Origin: Paenibacillus sp. FSL H7-0357
GTDB lineage: Bacteria; Bacillota; Bacilli; Paenibacillales; Paenibacillaceae
Assembly (NCBI RefSeq): GCF_000758525.1
Contig: NZ_CP009241.1
Span: 6,758,001-6,822,000, forward strand
Reading direction: 5' to 3'
Length of the DNA: 64,000 bases
Each line of letters opens with the position of its first letter. The stretch's first letter is position 1. Made by a program: the position numbers and the translations under genes. The notes beneath the pieces are model-generated. The model made no database searches. It saw only the letters and a list, made by a program, of their open reading frames with translations, and was not told where the DNA came from. This document shows positions 45,098-53,387 of this stretch, piece by piece.

Positions 45098-47575
45098 TTA
45101 CATCTGGTGAAAACCCGCCAAGATATCCTCGGCTCCAATCGACATTAAATCGCTGCTACCCGTTAATGCAAGACGATTGTTTTGAGCCATCCGTACTTTA
45201 TCAACGCAATTTCGCGCCCAACGGCCATTTCCCTCCAGCATACCGCCTTGGCGAGCGAAAAGAGCAGTAACTTCCTGTTCTAATGCCAATGCGGCTTCAG
45301 GCGCGAGCACAAACTGCTTGGACTGAAATGATCGCTTAACGATTTCTAGGATCTCGCTGGCACTATAGTCCGTGAATGTAAATCGAAATGGAATTCGTGA
45401 ACTCAGACCAGGATTTACCGAAAGCAAGTCTTGCATTTCCTTGCTGTATCCTGCTAATATGACCACGAGTTCACTTCGGTGATCCTCCATCGCTTTGACA
45501 AGAACATCGATCGCCTCCTTGCCAAAATCATTCTGGGAGTCTGAGCGCGCTAGGGCATAGGCTTCATCAATAAAAAGGACGCCGCCCTTGGCGCTGTTAA
45601 TAAGTTCTTTGACATTTGCCTCGGTATGGCCGATATACTTACCGATCATGCCTGAGCGATCAGTCTCCACCACATGGCCGTTGGCCAAAAAGCCCAGCCC
45701 ATTAAGAAATTTTCCAACGATTCGAGCGACCGTCGTTTTACCTGTACCAGGAGGTCCCGAAAACATCATGTGCATGCTGATCGTTTCCGTCGACACCCCT
45801 TGTTGCATTCGTTTTTGTTCCACTTCCACGTGATGGAGTATGCTTTGGACTTGTTCTTTAAGCGAAGTTAACCCCACCATGGCGTGAAGCTCTTGCATCG
45901 CTTCTTCGCGGAGCTCACGCTTTCCGATAGCCGCACGATTGATCTCTTGATCCCCGTAATTTCTCGGCATACCTGCGGCCAGCCGCAGATCGTCAGGCAA
46001 GATTTTCCCGACATACCGATCGGTGTTTTCCGCTGACACGCGTACATTGTGTTCTTTAACGATACGTTCTACAAAGTTTCGTGCCCAGCGGCCATTCCCT
46101 TGAATCGCTCCATTACGGTGGCAGAAATTCACAATCCCTTGGATTTCATCTTTGATAAAGCTGCAATCATAGCCCTTTGCTTCCAGCATGTACAGTGCAA
46201 TTTGCGATAGCTCATGCGGCGTATAATCGGCGAAAGCAAAGGTGTACGGTACCCGAGAGCGGAAGCCCTGGTTCATATCGAGGAAACGTTCCATATCGCT
46301 AGCGTAACCCGCCATAATGACAACCAGATCTTCTCGATAATCCTCCATCGCCTTGATGAGCACATCAATGGCTTCCTGGCCAAAATCACTTGGCGAGTCG
46401 GATTTAGCCAGCGCATACGCCTCGTCGATAAACAAGACCCCACCCCAGGCCGCTTCCAACAAATGAATCATTCTCTCTTCTGTCTGACCGATATGCGTTC
46501 CGACAATGCTGGATCGATCCGCTTCGATCAATACACGCTCTTCGATCAGATTCAGCCCATATAGCAAATCGACCATGATACGCGCCATTTCGGTCTTCCC
46601 TGTACCTGGGGGTCCTGAAAAGATCATATGTAACGTCGGTTTCGTCAAAGCGATCTTACCCAGTCTTTGGGTAATCAAATGGCCCTGCATTTGCTTCATA
46701 AAGCTTTGGACCTCTGCCTTGAGTGGAGCCAGCCCGACCATGGCGTCGAGTGCTGCTAACGCAGTATGTAAAACTTCTTCGCGATTGTCAGGGACTTCGT
46801 TTTCATCTTGGTTATCTTCAATCCACTCTTCTTCGCCATCGTACTCTTCCTCATCAGGCTGTTCCTGAACGATAGAATGTGTTGGTGCTGCAAGAACAGC
46901 AGCGGCTACAGGAGCTGGAGCTGACGCTGCAAAATCACGTTGAACGAGGCGCGCAGACAGCTTATAAACCTGCGTAGGTACTTCAGCTTGCGGCTGCTTG
47001 GTTGCTTGATATGCAGTCATTCTCGCTTGGTTAACAAACCGCGCAAAGAGCCAACCCCCGAACAAGACCAATAGTCCTCGCCAGCTTAGCGCAATGTGCT
47101 TGATTCCCTCAAAATAAAAAGGATAAAAAATGATGTCCCAGCCATCAGTTATCAACGGCGCCTTACCAACAAGGGTAGCCGAGAAACCATACATGACGAT
47201 CCAATACGAAAGCATACAACCTGTAAGAGGGACGGAGTCAAGGTTTTGATATCGCTGACGCATAATTGCAACGATAACTGCAATGCCTGCGGCAAGCCCT
47301 GCGATCGACAAACCAAAGAGGCCACAAGCAACACTAAAAGCAAAACAACCATAAGCGATAATGGCACAAATCTCCGCCACTTTTCGCTGGAGAGAAAGAC
47401 CTGATAAGAACAGAAAAAAAGCAGTGGCGCCATAGCAGAGAAATACGACTTCTGCATGATCAACAGCGGGATCGCTGGAAAACGCACCTAGTACAGCCAT
47501 AAACGCATAAATAGCAGTTAGGCCTAAAAGGACTCGATTTAATAGGTTAAGTGTACGATCCATCTCTTTTCCCAT
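45098..47575 (-). CDS. Membrane-anchored tandem AAA+ ATPase (CbbX/SpoVK-like)
   Basis: Protein of 825 residues. The first ~190 hold about six transmembrane segments (LLGLTAIYAFMAVLGAF onward). After an acidic linker come two AAA+ domains of the CbbX/SpoVK/EccA class: Walker A FSGPPGTGKTEMARI (near 315) and FSGPPGTGKTTVARI (near 603), each with Walker B GGVLFIDEAYALA and an arginine-finger region NGRWARNF/NGRWARNC. Such ATPases remodel protein complexes; two in tandem on a membrane anchor is unusual. It follows the B-box-like gene by 3 bp and is probably regulated by the divergent XRE gene. Not linked to other type VII secretion genes here. Confidence 0.85.
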   Translation of the reverse strand: MGKEMDRTLNLLNRVLLGLTAIYAFMAVLGAFSSDPAVDHAEVVFLCYGATAFFLFLSGLSLQRKVAEICAIIAYGCFAFSVACGLFGLSIAGLAAGIAVIVAIMRQRYQNLDSVPLTGCMLSYWIVMYGFSATLVGKAPLITDGWDIIFYPFYFEGIKHIALSWRGLLVLFGGWLFARFVNQARMTAYQATKQPQAEVPTQVYKLSARLVQRDFAASAPAPVAAAVLAAPTHSIVQEQPDEEEYDGEEEWIEDNQDENEVPDNREEVLHTALAALDAMVGLAPLKAEVQSFMKQMQGHLITQRLGKIALTKPTLHMIFSGPPGTGKTEMARIMVDLLYGLNLIEERVLIEADRSSIVGTHIGQTEERMIHLLEAAWGGVLFIDEAYALAKSDSPSDFGQEAIDVLIKAMEDYREDLVVIMAGYASDMERFLDMNQGFRSRVPYTFAFADYTPHELSQIALYMLEAKGYDCSFIKDEIQGIVNFCHRNGAIQGNGRWARNFVERIVKEHNVRVSAENTDRYVGKILPDDLRLAAGMPRNYGDQEINRAAIGKRELREEAMQELHAMVGLTSLKEQVQSILHHVEVEQKRMQQGVSTETISMHMMFSGPPGTGKTTVARIVGKFLNGLGFLANGHVVETDRSGMIGKYIGHTEANVKELINSAKGGVLFIDEAYALARSDSQNDFGKEAIDVLVKAMEDHRSELVVILAGYSKEMQDLLSVNPGLSSRIPFRFTFTDYSASEILEIVKRSFQSKQFVLAPEAALALEQEVTALFARQGGMLEGNGRWARNCVDKVRMAQNNRLALTGSSDLMSIGAEDILAGFHQM

Positions 47576-47578
47576 ACT

Positions 47579-48016
47579 TTACACACTCACATTTGCGCTA
47601 ATTTCTTGCTTCGTGGCTCGAATCACCATGAGTTCCTTAATATTTCGATAAATCGAAAATGGCGCGATTGCCCAGCCTAAAAACAGGGCCAAGACGGCTT
47701 TAAAGTAAGGGGCTGTTATAAACTTTCCAACGAACGAGTAGCCCCAAGGTACACTCAGCCCAAGATAACAATAGCCGATGGCTCCTACCACACCCGATGC
47801 TCCTGAGTGAACTCCAACATATACGCCAATAACAGCAAAGATGATGGAAATTACAAAACTAACGATTACTTTCCTCTTCGCCTGTTCATTATTCTCTAGC
47901 AGGCATTTTTCGCAAAGCATAACAGTAAATCGTTCCGAACATTCGGAACACATCCCTTTCCCACAGTTGTGGCACTGTGCAACCACACTCATTCCTTGAT
48001 GTTTGTAACAATCCAC
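47579..48016 (-). CDS. B-box-like zinc-finger membrane protein
   Basis: Protein of 145 residues. The N-terminal ~40 carry a cross-brace zinc site: YKHQG, then CHNCGKGMCSEC and CEKC, as in B-box/DUF2180-like fingers. Residues about 50-130 contain three hydrophobic segments (VIVSFVISIIFAVIGVYVG and others). Bacterial B-box membrane proteins of this type often accompany membrane remodelling or protease systems. It is the first gene of the unit with the tandem AAA+ ATPase. Confidence 0.75.
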   Translation of the reverse strand: MDCYKHQGMSVVAQCHNCGKGMCSECSERFTVMLCEKCLLENNEQAKRKVIVSFVISIIFAVIGVYVGVHSGASGVVGAIGYCYLGLSVPWGYSFVGKFITAPYFKAVLALFLGWAIAPFSIYRNIKELMVIRATKQEISANVSV

Positions 48017-48114
48017 CCATAGACCCCCTTTAATTTTTCCCTTAGTTTCCCAGATATTTTATCACATTGTTCCCATGAGGTACCATATTTAAATTTGTTC
48101 CTATCAGTCCGTTT

Positions 48115-48143
48115 TTGAGTCTGTCTTTATTCTTTAGACTCAA
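48115..48143. promoter_or_regulatory. Inverted repeat between divergent genes
   Basis: TTGAGTCT and AGACTCAA face each other across 13 bp, ending 17 bp before the XRE start. Two direct TTGTTCC boxes lie at 48067 and 48095. Either could be the operator through which the regulator controls itself and the AAA+ operon, or the repeat could be an mRNA hairpin. Confidence 0.45.
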
Positions 48144-48159
48144 AGAAGAGGAGGGACGT

Positions 48160-48504
48160 ATGAACATACTAGAAACGATCGGATTACGAATTCGAGAAAT
48201 ACGTGTAGAGAAACAATTGACGCAGGAAGCGCTCGGAGAGCGGATCGGGGCTTCGTATAGCTACGTCGGACGTATTGAACGGGGACAAAAAAATATTTCG
48301 CTTCAAACTTTGGAAAAAATCGCCAAAGCTCTTGAGGTAAGTGAAGCCGAATTCTTTACATACTCCCTTTCTGAGGAAACCAAACAAAGTGAAAAAATGA
48401 AAGAGATTCGGGAGATTACCGTCATGCTATACAAGCAGGATCTTCAATCAATTGTAAAGATTAAGCCTGTCTTACAGGAGATGTTAAAGCAAATGAAAAA
48501 ATAA
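48160..48504 (+). CDS. XRE-family transcriptional regulator
   Basis: DNA-binding protein of 114 residues. The N-terminal ~60 form a Cro/C1-type helix-turn-helix (RIREIRVEKQLTQEALGERI, SYSYVGRIERGQKNISLQTLE). The C-terminal helix is short and charged. I use the ATG at 48160 because GAGGAGGG lies just upstream; the longer frame from 48115 has no site. It is divergent from the B-box/AAA+ operon, sharing a 143-bp promoter region, so it is the likely repressor of that operon. Confidence 0.88.
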   Translation: MNILETIGLRIREIRVEKQLTQEALGERIGASYSYVGRIERGQKNISLQTLEKIAKALEVSEAEFFTYSLSEETKQSEKMKEIREITVMLYKQDLQSIVKIKPVLQEMLKQMKK

Positions 48505-48537
48505 AGTACTTGGCGAGTGCCAAGTACTTTATTTTTT
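48503..48537 (+). terminator. Terminator of the XRE gene
   Basis: Perfect 12-bp stem AAAGTACTTGGC / GCCAAGTACTTT with 4-base loop and Ts, starting at the stop codon. Confidence 0.85.
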
Positions 48538-48646
48538 CCTAATTCTTAGCTTTGATAGTTCATTATAGGAATAAATCCCCATAGCTATCCCTCTCATATT
48601 AATAACACACCCCTCTAAACAGTAATCCAAAATTTCAACTGTTAAA

Positions 48647-49561
48647 TTAGCGATATTCCGAACCGCCACCCCATATTTGGCGCCCACCTGTATGGGCAGA
48701 TTTCATATGTTTTTCTTCCTCTACTGATTCCATATGACCTGGTTCCTCAGCATGATGCCAAACGAATCCTTCGGGTGTTTCTCCATTCTGAATTTGCGTA
48801 ATCTGCTCGGAATTAAAGTTAGCTGCTAATTCAGAATTAGTCACAATTTCATTAGCTAATTGATCATTTAGGTAAGAAAATTGCACATCATCGGTTTGCA
48901 AATACAAACTCTCAGGAAGATCATAGTCATATACCTCATTAAAATCAGGAAAAACTCCTTTTGCCCATTGTCCATCAGGCAATTGTATTGTTTTCACTTC
49001 ATATGGCACACCTGTTACTGGATGCTCCATACCTGCTAAATCCGAGTTAATGGTGTCTAATACCTCAACTTCAGATAAGTTATTTGTGGGTTCAGCCAAA
49101 CCCGTGGCATCGGCAACGCCATCTGCTCCATCTAAAATATCGAAGACCCCGATAGCAAGAACACCAACCGCCGCAGCCATTCCAATTTTTTTTGCTCCAC
49201 TTTTAACTTGATCCACATTTCTATTTTTAATACCAACTATCACATTCTTACCGTTTTCATAAACGTAGCCCACGCCATGACCGACATCTTTTGCTGTACT
49301 TAAGGCAGCATCTCCAAGCTCGAAGAACCCTTGCTTAACTTTATAATCATCCTTCTGGTAGAGTCCTACACCAACATCTACAGTTCCGCTTGCAATTATA
49401 CCAAGAACAACCCCCGTTTTCGCAGTAGCACGTTCAGCCCCATATCCGATTTCTTTAATCGTTTGGCTGTTTGTTACCTCTCCTACTACCCTTACCGTTC
49501 CACCAATTGCTTTCCCAGTTACTTTTCCTGCGACCAACCCTAAATCTTTTAAAAATCTCAT
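48647..49561 (-). CDS. Putative toxin with C-terminal WHH-like HNH nuclease
   Basis: Protein of 304 residues. The first ~150 are Gly/Val/Ala-rich with weakly hydrophobic helices (GKVTGKAIGGTVRVVGEV), possibly a membrane-interacting or delivery region. The end contains the signature of WHH/HNH-type nucleases: GEVPW-like context FVWHHAEEPGHMESV, then KHMKSAHTGGRQIWGG, with histidines placed to bind metal and activate water. This matches nuclease domains of polymorphic toxins. An immunity gene would be expected next to it; the 207-residue gene upstream on the same strand does not look typical. Start follows AAGGAG. Confidence 0.65.
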   Translation of the reverse strand: MRFLKDLGLVAGKVTGKAIGGTVRVVGEVTNSQTIKEIGYGAERATAKTGVVLGIIASGTVDVGVGLYQKDDYKVKQGFFELGDAALSTAKDVGHGVGYVYENGKNVIVGIKNRNVDQVKSGAKKIGMAAAVGVLAIGVFDILDGADGVADATGLAEPTNNLSEVEVLDTINSDLAGMEHPVTGVPYEVKTIQLPDGQWAKGVFPDFNEVYDYDLPESLYLQTDDVQFSYLNDQLANEIVTNSELAANFNSEQITQIQNGETPEGFVWHHAEEPGHMESVEEEKHMKSAHTGGRQIWGGGSEYR

Positions 49562-49849
49562 AAATGTTGACTCCTTCTAAATGTTAATACTTAGACATCG
49601 TTATATCGCCTGTTACTTCTTTTGATCTTATTAGAAAATCACATAAAATCAGAGAACTTTTCATAGTAATTCATGGTTTAAACTTCATTGTTGCCAATCT
49701 ACTTGCCAAACTTATGTAAAGATTCACCTATTCGTTAAATAGTTTTTCAGAAAATATTACCTACTTCTATCAATTCATGCTTTACTAGGCTATTCCTCCC
49801 TATAGGTTCCAGAATTTGAGAATACAATAAAATTCCCTTTTCTACTCCA

Positions 49850-50473
49850 TCATCTACGCTTACCAGTTCCAAAACTGCCTGATACGCGATAATTCATTGC
49901 ATCTTCGGATTTAACGTCAGTATTCCTCTTTTTTGGGGCTACTTTTTTCATTTTTTGATTAGAATCTCCTGACAATCTAATCCTCTCCTCCTTTGACATC
50001 ATATACCATTTTACCGCTTGAGGATCTTTGAGCTTTTGCCTCATTTTTTTGTTATTGGTTTTACTTACTAAAGAGTCATTATCCTTACTTTTCTTCAACT
50101 TCTTATTAGCAAATTTTTTTTCTATATTTATTGGACTTGCCTTTTTTACTGCTACCTTAGAACTCAACGTATTCATATGTTGTTTTGGATACAGCCACTT
50201 GAGATCAAATCGTTTTTTATCATCAATAATGAAATACTTATTGCCATTAATATCTCTCATCGCAAGCTGGATAAATCTATGCTTGTCTTTAATAAAAATT
50301 GAATTAATGAAATCGATTCGGTCCTTTTCAAATGGAATTGGAAACAACACACCTGTCTTCTTATCTTGTTGACTCATCACTTTTGTAAACATTAGTTTTG
50401 AATGTATCAACTCAGAATAGGCATCAAATTGAAAACTTCGAGATTTACTATTCATATTTATTGTTTTTTTCAA
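49850..50473 (-). CDS. Hypothetical very basic protein
   Basis: Unrecognised protein of 207 residues, strongly basic in its second half (ANKKLKKSKDND, KMKKVAPKKRN) with a more regular N-terminal domain (SELIHSKLMFTKVMSQQDKK). There are no membrane segments. The charge suggests nucleic-acid binding. Start is TTG 11 bases after AAGGAG, or the ATG six codons on. Its stop lies 288 bp ahead of the WHH-type toxin start, with nothing clear between. Confidence 0.5.
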   Translation of the reverse strand: MKKTINMNSKSRSFQFDAYSELIHSKLMFTKVMSQQDKKTGVLFPIPFEKDRIDFINSIFIKDKHRFIQLAMRDINGNKYFIIDDKKRFDLKWLYPKQHMNTLSSKVAVKKASPINIEKKFANKKLKKSKDNDSLVSKTNNKKMRQKLKDPQAVKWYMMSKEERIRLSGDSNQKMKKVAPKKRNTDVKSEDAMNYRVSGSFGTGKRR

Positions 50474-50842
50474 AATAATCGCTTCTCCTTAACCCTGAAC
50501 TATTAAATGAATATGAATAGAATAACTGTTCTATATTAATAATTCGAGACTTGACAATAAAGTCCTGTATCATTAAATTCGTATGTCATGACAGTAATAT
50601 CACAGCAGAAGCCTCTTACCTTTACATATATATTTCTTTCAGATCAGATTCACATTATTCAGAAAAGCGTTTGTTATTATTAAAATCAATAGAATTAGCT
50701 ATTGGAAATGCGATAAAGCATTTTTATCCACACGTAAATATAATATAGATATGCAGATTTGCATATCCAATATTTACATTATACGAATAATGTGCTATAA
50801 ATGACTTGTACCTAAATTTTCCAATCGAAAGGTGATGCTAAC
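50474..50842. other. Intergenic region upstream of the dynamin-like gene
   Basis: A weak plus-strand frame ending at 50748 encodes SHYSEKRLLLLKSIELAIGNA and may be the tail of a lost gene; it has no convincing start. The promoter of the HTH-dynamin gene should be at about 50750-50820. Nothing else seen. Confidence 0.35.
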
Positions 50843-53092
50843 ATGAATGATTTTGATTTAAAGGGGTTTAGAGAAAAACTGGGTTACACACAGGCAGAGC
50901 TTGCTTCAGTCCTACAATGTGGGCAAGATTACATTTCCAGGATGGAAAAGAACCCAGGAAACATGTCACTCGAATTCTTTATGAATCTATGTAGCGTGGC
51001 TCGTATGCTACCAAATGACGTTTTAAGCAACTTTAAGTTGGAACAGCCCAAAGCTCTTGATATCCCTAATGTATATGGTGAAGAAGCACTAAAGAAGGAA
51101 GCCTTGAGATATTACATAGCTCCGAAAATGAGAGACTACATTGAAAAGCCCGAGTATCGCTCAGCAATAAATAAAATCAATGAACTGGATGAATTAATTA
51201 ATATTTATGGAGCCAAACCTCTTGTCGCATTACTTGGTCCATCCGATGCTGGAAAAAGTACTATGATTAATAGTCTTACAGGTATCGATGCTTTGCTATC
51301 TCAATGGACACCAACAACCTCATCAACTGTCTATATCAAACATATAAATGACAAACCCTCATGGATGGGGAAAAATAATGTGAGTATTTTCAAAGCAGAA
51401 ACACATGATAAGGGTTGGAACTTTAGGAAAATTCACGATATGAACTATTGTAAAGCACATATTCTACATATTGGTGACTATGACATCTTAGAAAAGTATT
51501 GTAATAGAAACTCTGAAAATTCCCATAGAGAAGTTGACTCTGCTGTCGTATATTTAGATTCAAACATCTTATTATCTTGTGACATCGTCGATCTTCCAGG
51601 ATTTGGTACAGAGGAGATGGATGATACAGTAAGAGCACAAAGAGCTAAGGATGAAGCAGATATCGTATTGTTTTTATGTCAGAGTAACAGTTTCCTAAAT
51701 AAGCAATCTGATATTTTGTTCTTAAAAGACGTAATCCGTACGTTACCTGTTATTAATACGAAAGAAATTCCGTTGCTTTCAAATCTATTTGTTATTGCTT
51801 CTCAAGCCCACGTAGTGGGTCCTGAAAAAATTCCACATGTATTAGAAACTAGATCTTTGGCATTTTCCGAGCAACTTTCGGATGAATTAATTAATCAAAT
51901 TTTCAATATTAGCAAAAAGAACTTTGTTGAGATATTCAAACGGAGATTCTTCTCTTACTCCCTTGATAATCCAGTTCTCCGTGAAAAATTTGAAAATGCA
52001 TTTAGGGAACTTCTTGTAAATTTATTGCCTACTATTAGAAAGGCAAAATTAAATAAAGCTATTGATGATTTCAAAATAGAATCTCGAACTATATTTTCAA
52101 ACGAAGTAAAAAAATATGAGGCGATATTGCAAGACCGTGAGAATTCAAGAAAAGAATATGAGAAGGCTGTTCAGGATAAGCCAAAAAAGTTCGGGGAAAT
52201 AAACGTTCTTCGAAATCAACTCATAACCTTTATTGATAAGTCTCATAAAAGTAATACACTAGAAATTAAGCTTTGGGAAAAGGAGAACATTACGGAACGT
52301 TATATCGTGGATTTAATTAATGAGAAGAAATACGATAAAAAACAAGCTAAGGAATATCTTCTTTCCAATATCTCAGATCTTTATTATGCAAAAATGCAAG
52401 AAATACTCAAAGGTAGCGTTTCAGAGTTTAACAACATGTTAACTCAATTTTTTGAAGAGGTTGAGAAAAAGGCAAATTCCTTGAGCAAGATATCTGTCGG
52501 TGAGGTTCAAATACCATTTGATTTTAAAGGTGCGCTTGCTGGTGGTATTGCTGGGGCTACTGTACTCGGAGGCTTAGGATTATGGGCAGCTACTGTTGGT
52601 AACCTGGGCGGTTATATTCTTGTTGCTAAAGGCGTTAGCTTACTAAGTGCTTTAGGAATTTCAGTAGGTGGGACTGCGGCGGCAGCTTCCTTCGTAGCAT
52701 TAATTGGTGGTCCAGTAACCATTGGTATTGCATTAGCATTAGGGGTGTTTGCGATAGCTACTTCTCTATTTGGCGATGGCTGGAAAAAACGACTTGCTAA
52801 AGAAGTAGTGAAAACGCTAGAAAAGAAAAAGGTTATCAACTCCTATTCAGACGCGATCGCTAAGTTTTGGAATGACAGTAAGATCGGATTAGGTGAAGTT
52901 GTTGAAGAAATTCTTCGTAAAATTGATGAACACTTGGAGAACTTAAAAACAATAATTGAAACTAATGATCCGAAAACTATCGAAGATATGATTGCATTGA
53001 ACAAAGGGTTAGAGGATTTTTTCGGACAACTCCCCTGGGAAGGAAGTGAATCAACCGTTTTATTAATTGAAAACAACACGGGGAAGTATTAA
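50843..53092 (+). CDS. HTH-fused dynamin-like GTPase
   Basis: Protein of 749 residues. Residues 5-60 are a Cro/C1-type helix-turn-helix (FREKLGYTQAELASVLQCGQ). Then a dynamin-family GTPase: G1 LGPSDAGKST (131-140), switch region TPTTSST, G3 VDLPGFG (249-255), followed by long helices with coiled-coil character. Residues about 575-660 are Gly/Ala-rich and hydrophobic, probably the membrane-binding part, and a helical tail follows. Bacterial dynamins act on membranes, and some protect against phage. Fusion to a DNA-binding domain is rare and might let the protein sense or regulate. It lies between BREX and the AAA+ locus on the opposite strand. Start follows AAAGGTGA. Confidence 0.8.
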   Translation: MNDFDLKGFREKLGYTQAELASVLQCGQDYISRMEKNPGNMSLEFFMNLCSVARMLPNDVLSNFKLEQPKALDIPNVYGEEALKKEALRYYIAPKMRDYIEKPEYRSAINKINELDELINIYGAKPLVALLGPSDAGKSTMINSLTGIDALLSQWTPTTSSTVYIKHINDKPSWMGKNNVSIFKAETHDKGWNFRKIHDMNYCKAHILHIGDYDILEKYCNRNSENSHREVDSAVVYLDSNILLSCDIVDLPGFGTEEMDDTVRAQRAKDEADIVLFLCQSNSFLNKQSDILFLKDVIRTLPVINTKEIPLLSNLFVIASQAHVVGPEKIPHVLETRSLAFSEQLSDELINQIFNISKKNFVEIFKRRFFSYSLDNPVLREKFENAFRELLVNLLPTIRKAKLNKAIDDFKIESRTIFSNEVKKYEAILQDRENSRKEYEKAVQDKPKKFGEINVLRNQLITFIDKSHKSNTLEIKLWEKENITERYIVDLINEKKYDKKQAKEYLLSNISDLYYAKMQEILKGSVSEFNNMLTQFFEEVEKKANSLSKISVGEVQIPFDFKGALAGGIAGATVLGGLGLWAATVGNLGGYILVAKGVSLLSALGISVGGTAAAASFVALIGGPVTIGIALALGVFAIATSLFGDGWKKRLAKEVVKTLEKKKVINSYSDAIAKFWNDSKIGLGEVVEEILRKIDEHLENLKTIIETNDPKTIEDMIALNKGLEDFFGQLPWEGSESTVLLIENNTGKY

Positions 53093-53185
53093 AAATCGTT
53101 CAGTAACTAAGTATTCCTAATTGGGAATACCAAGTTTCTACCCCCTCATACCTGATTCTATAGGCGCATTAGCACTAAACATGGA

Positions 53186-53221
53186 ACAAAAAAACAAAGG
53201 ATGTCTCAGAGACATCCTTTG
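53186..53221. terminator. Terminator between brxL and the dynamin-like gene
   Basis: Stem GGATGTCTC / GAGACATCC flanked by AAA...TTT, with seven Ts on the minus strand. The convergent genes brxL and the GTPase could share it. Confidence 0.85.
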
Positions 53222-53387
53222 TGATCATAATGCTGTTATTTCTCACTTCGTACCCAATCTCCAATTGGATCTCCATCAAGCTAATATACTCCAATAACCG
53301 TATTCCATACCTAACTAGAGATCATAATAGCCATCTTTTTCATCATTATATGTAAGGTAATAAACCATACCATAATTCCAAAAATAA

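Noticed and set aside
45098..47575. Type VII secretion EccA
   Set aside because: The AAA+ domains are of the same broad class, but the protein has two of them and a six-TM front, and no esx/ecc genes are nearby.
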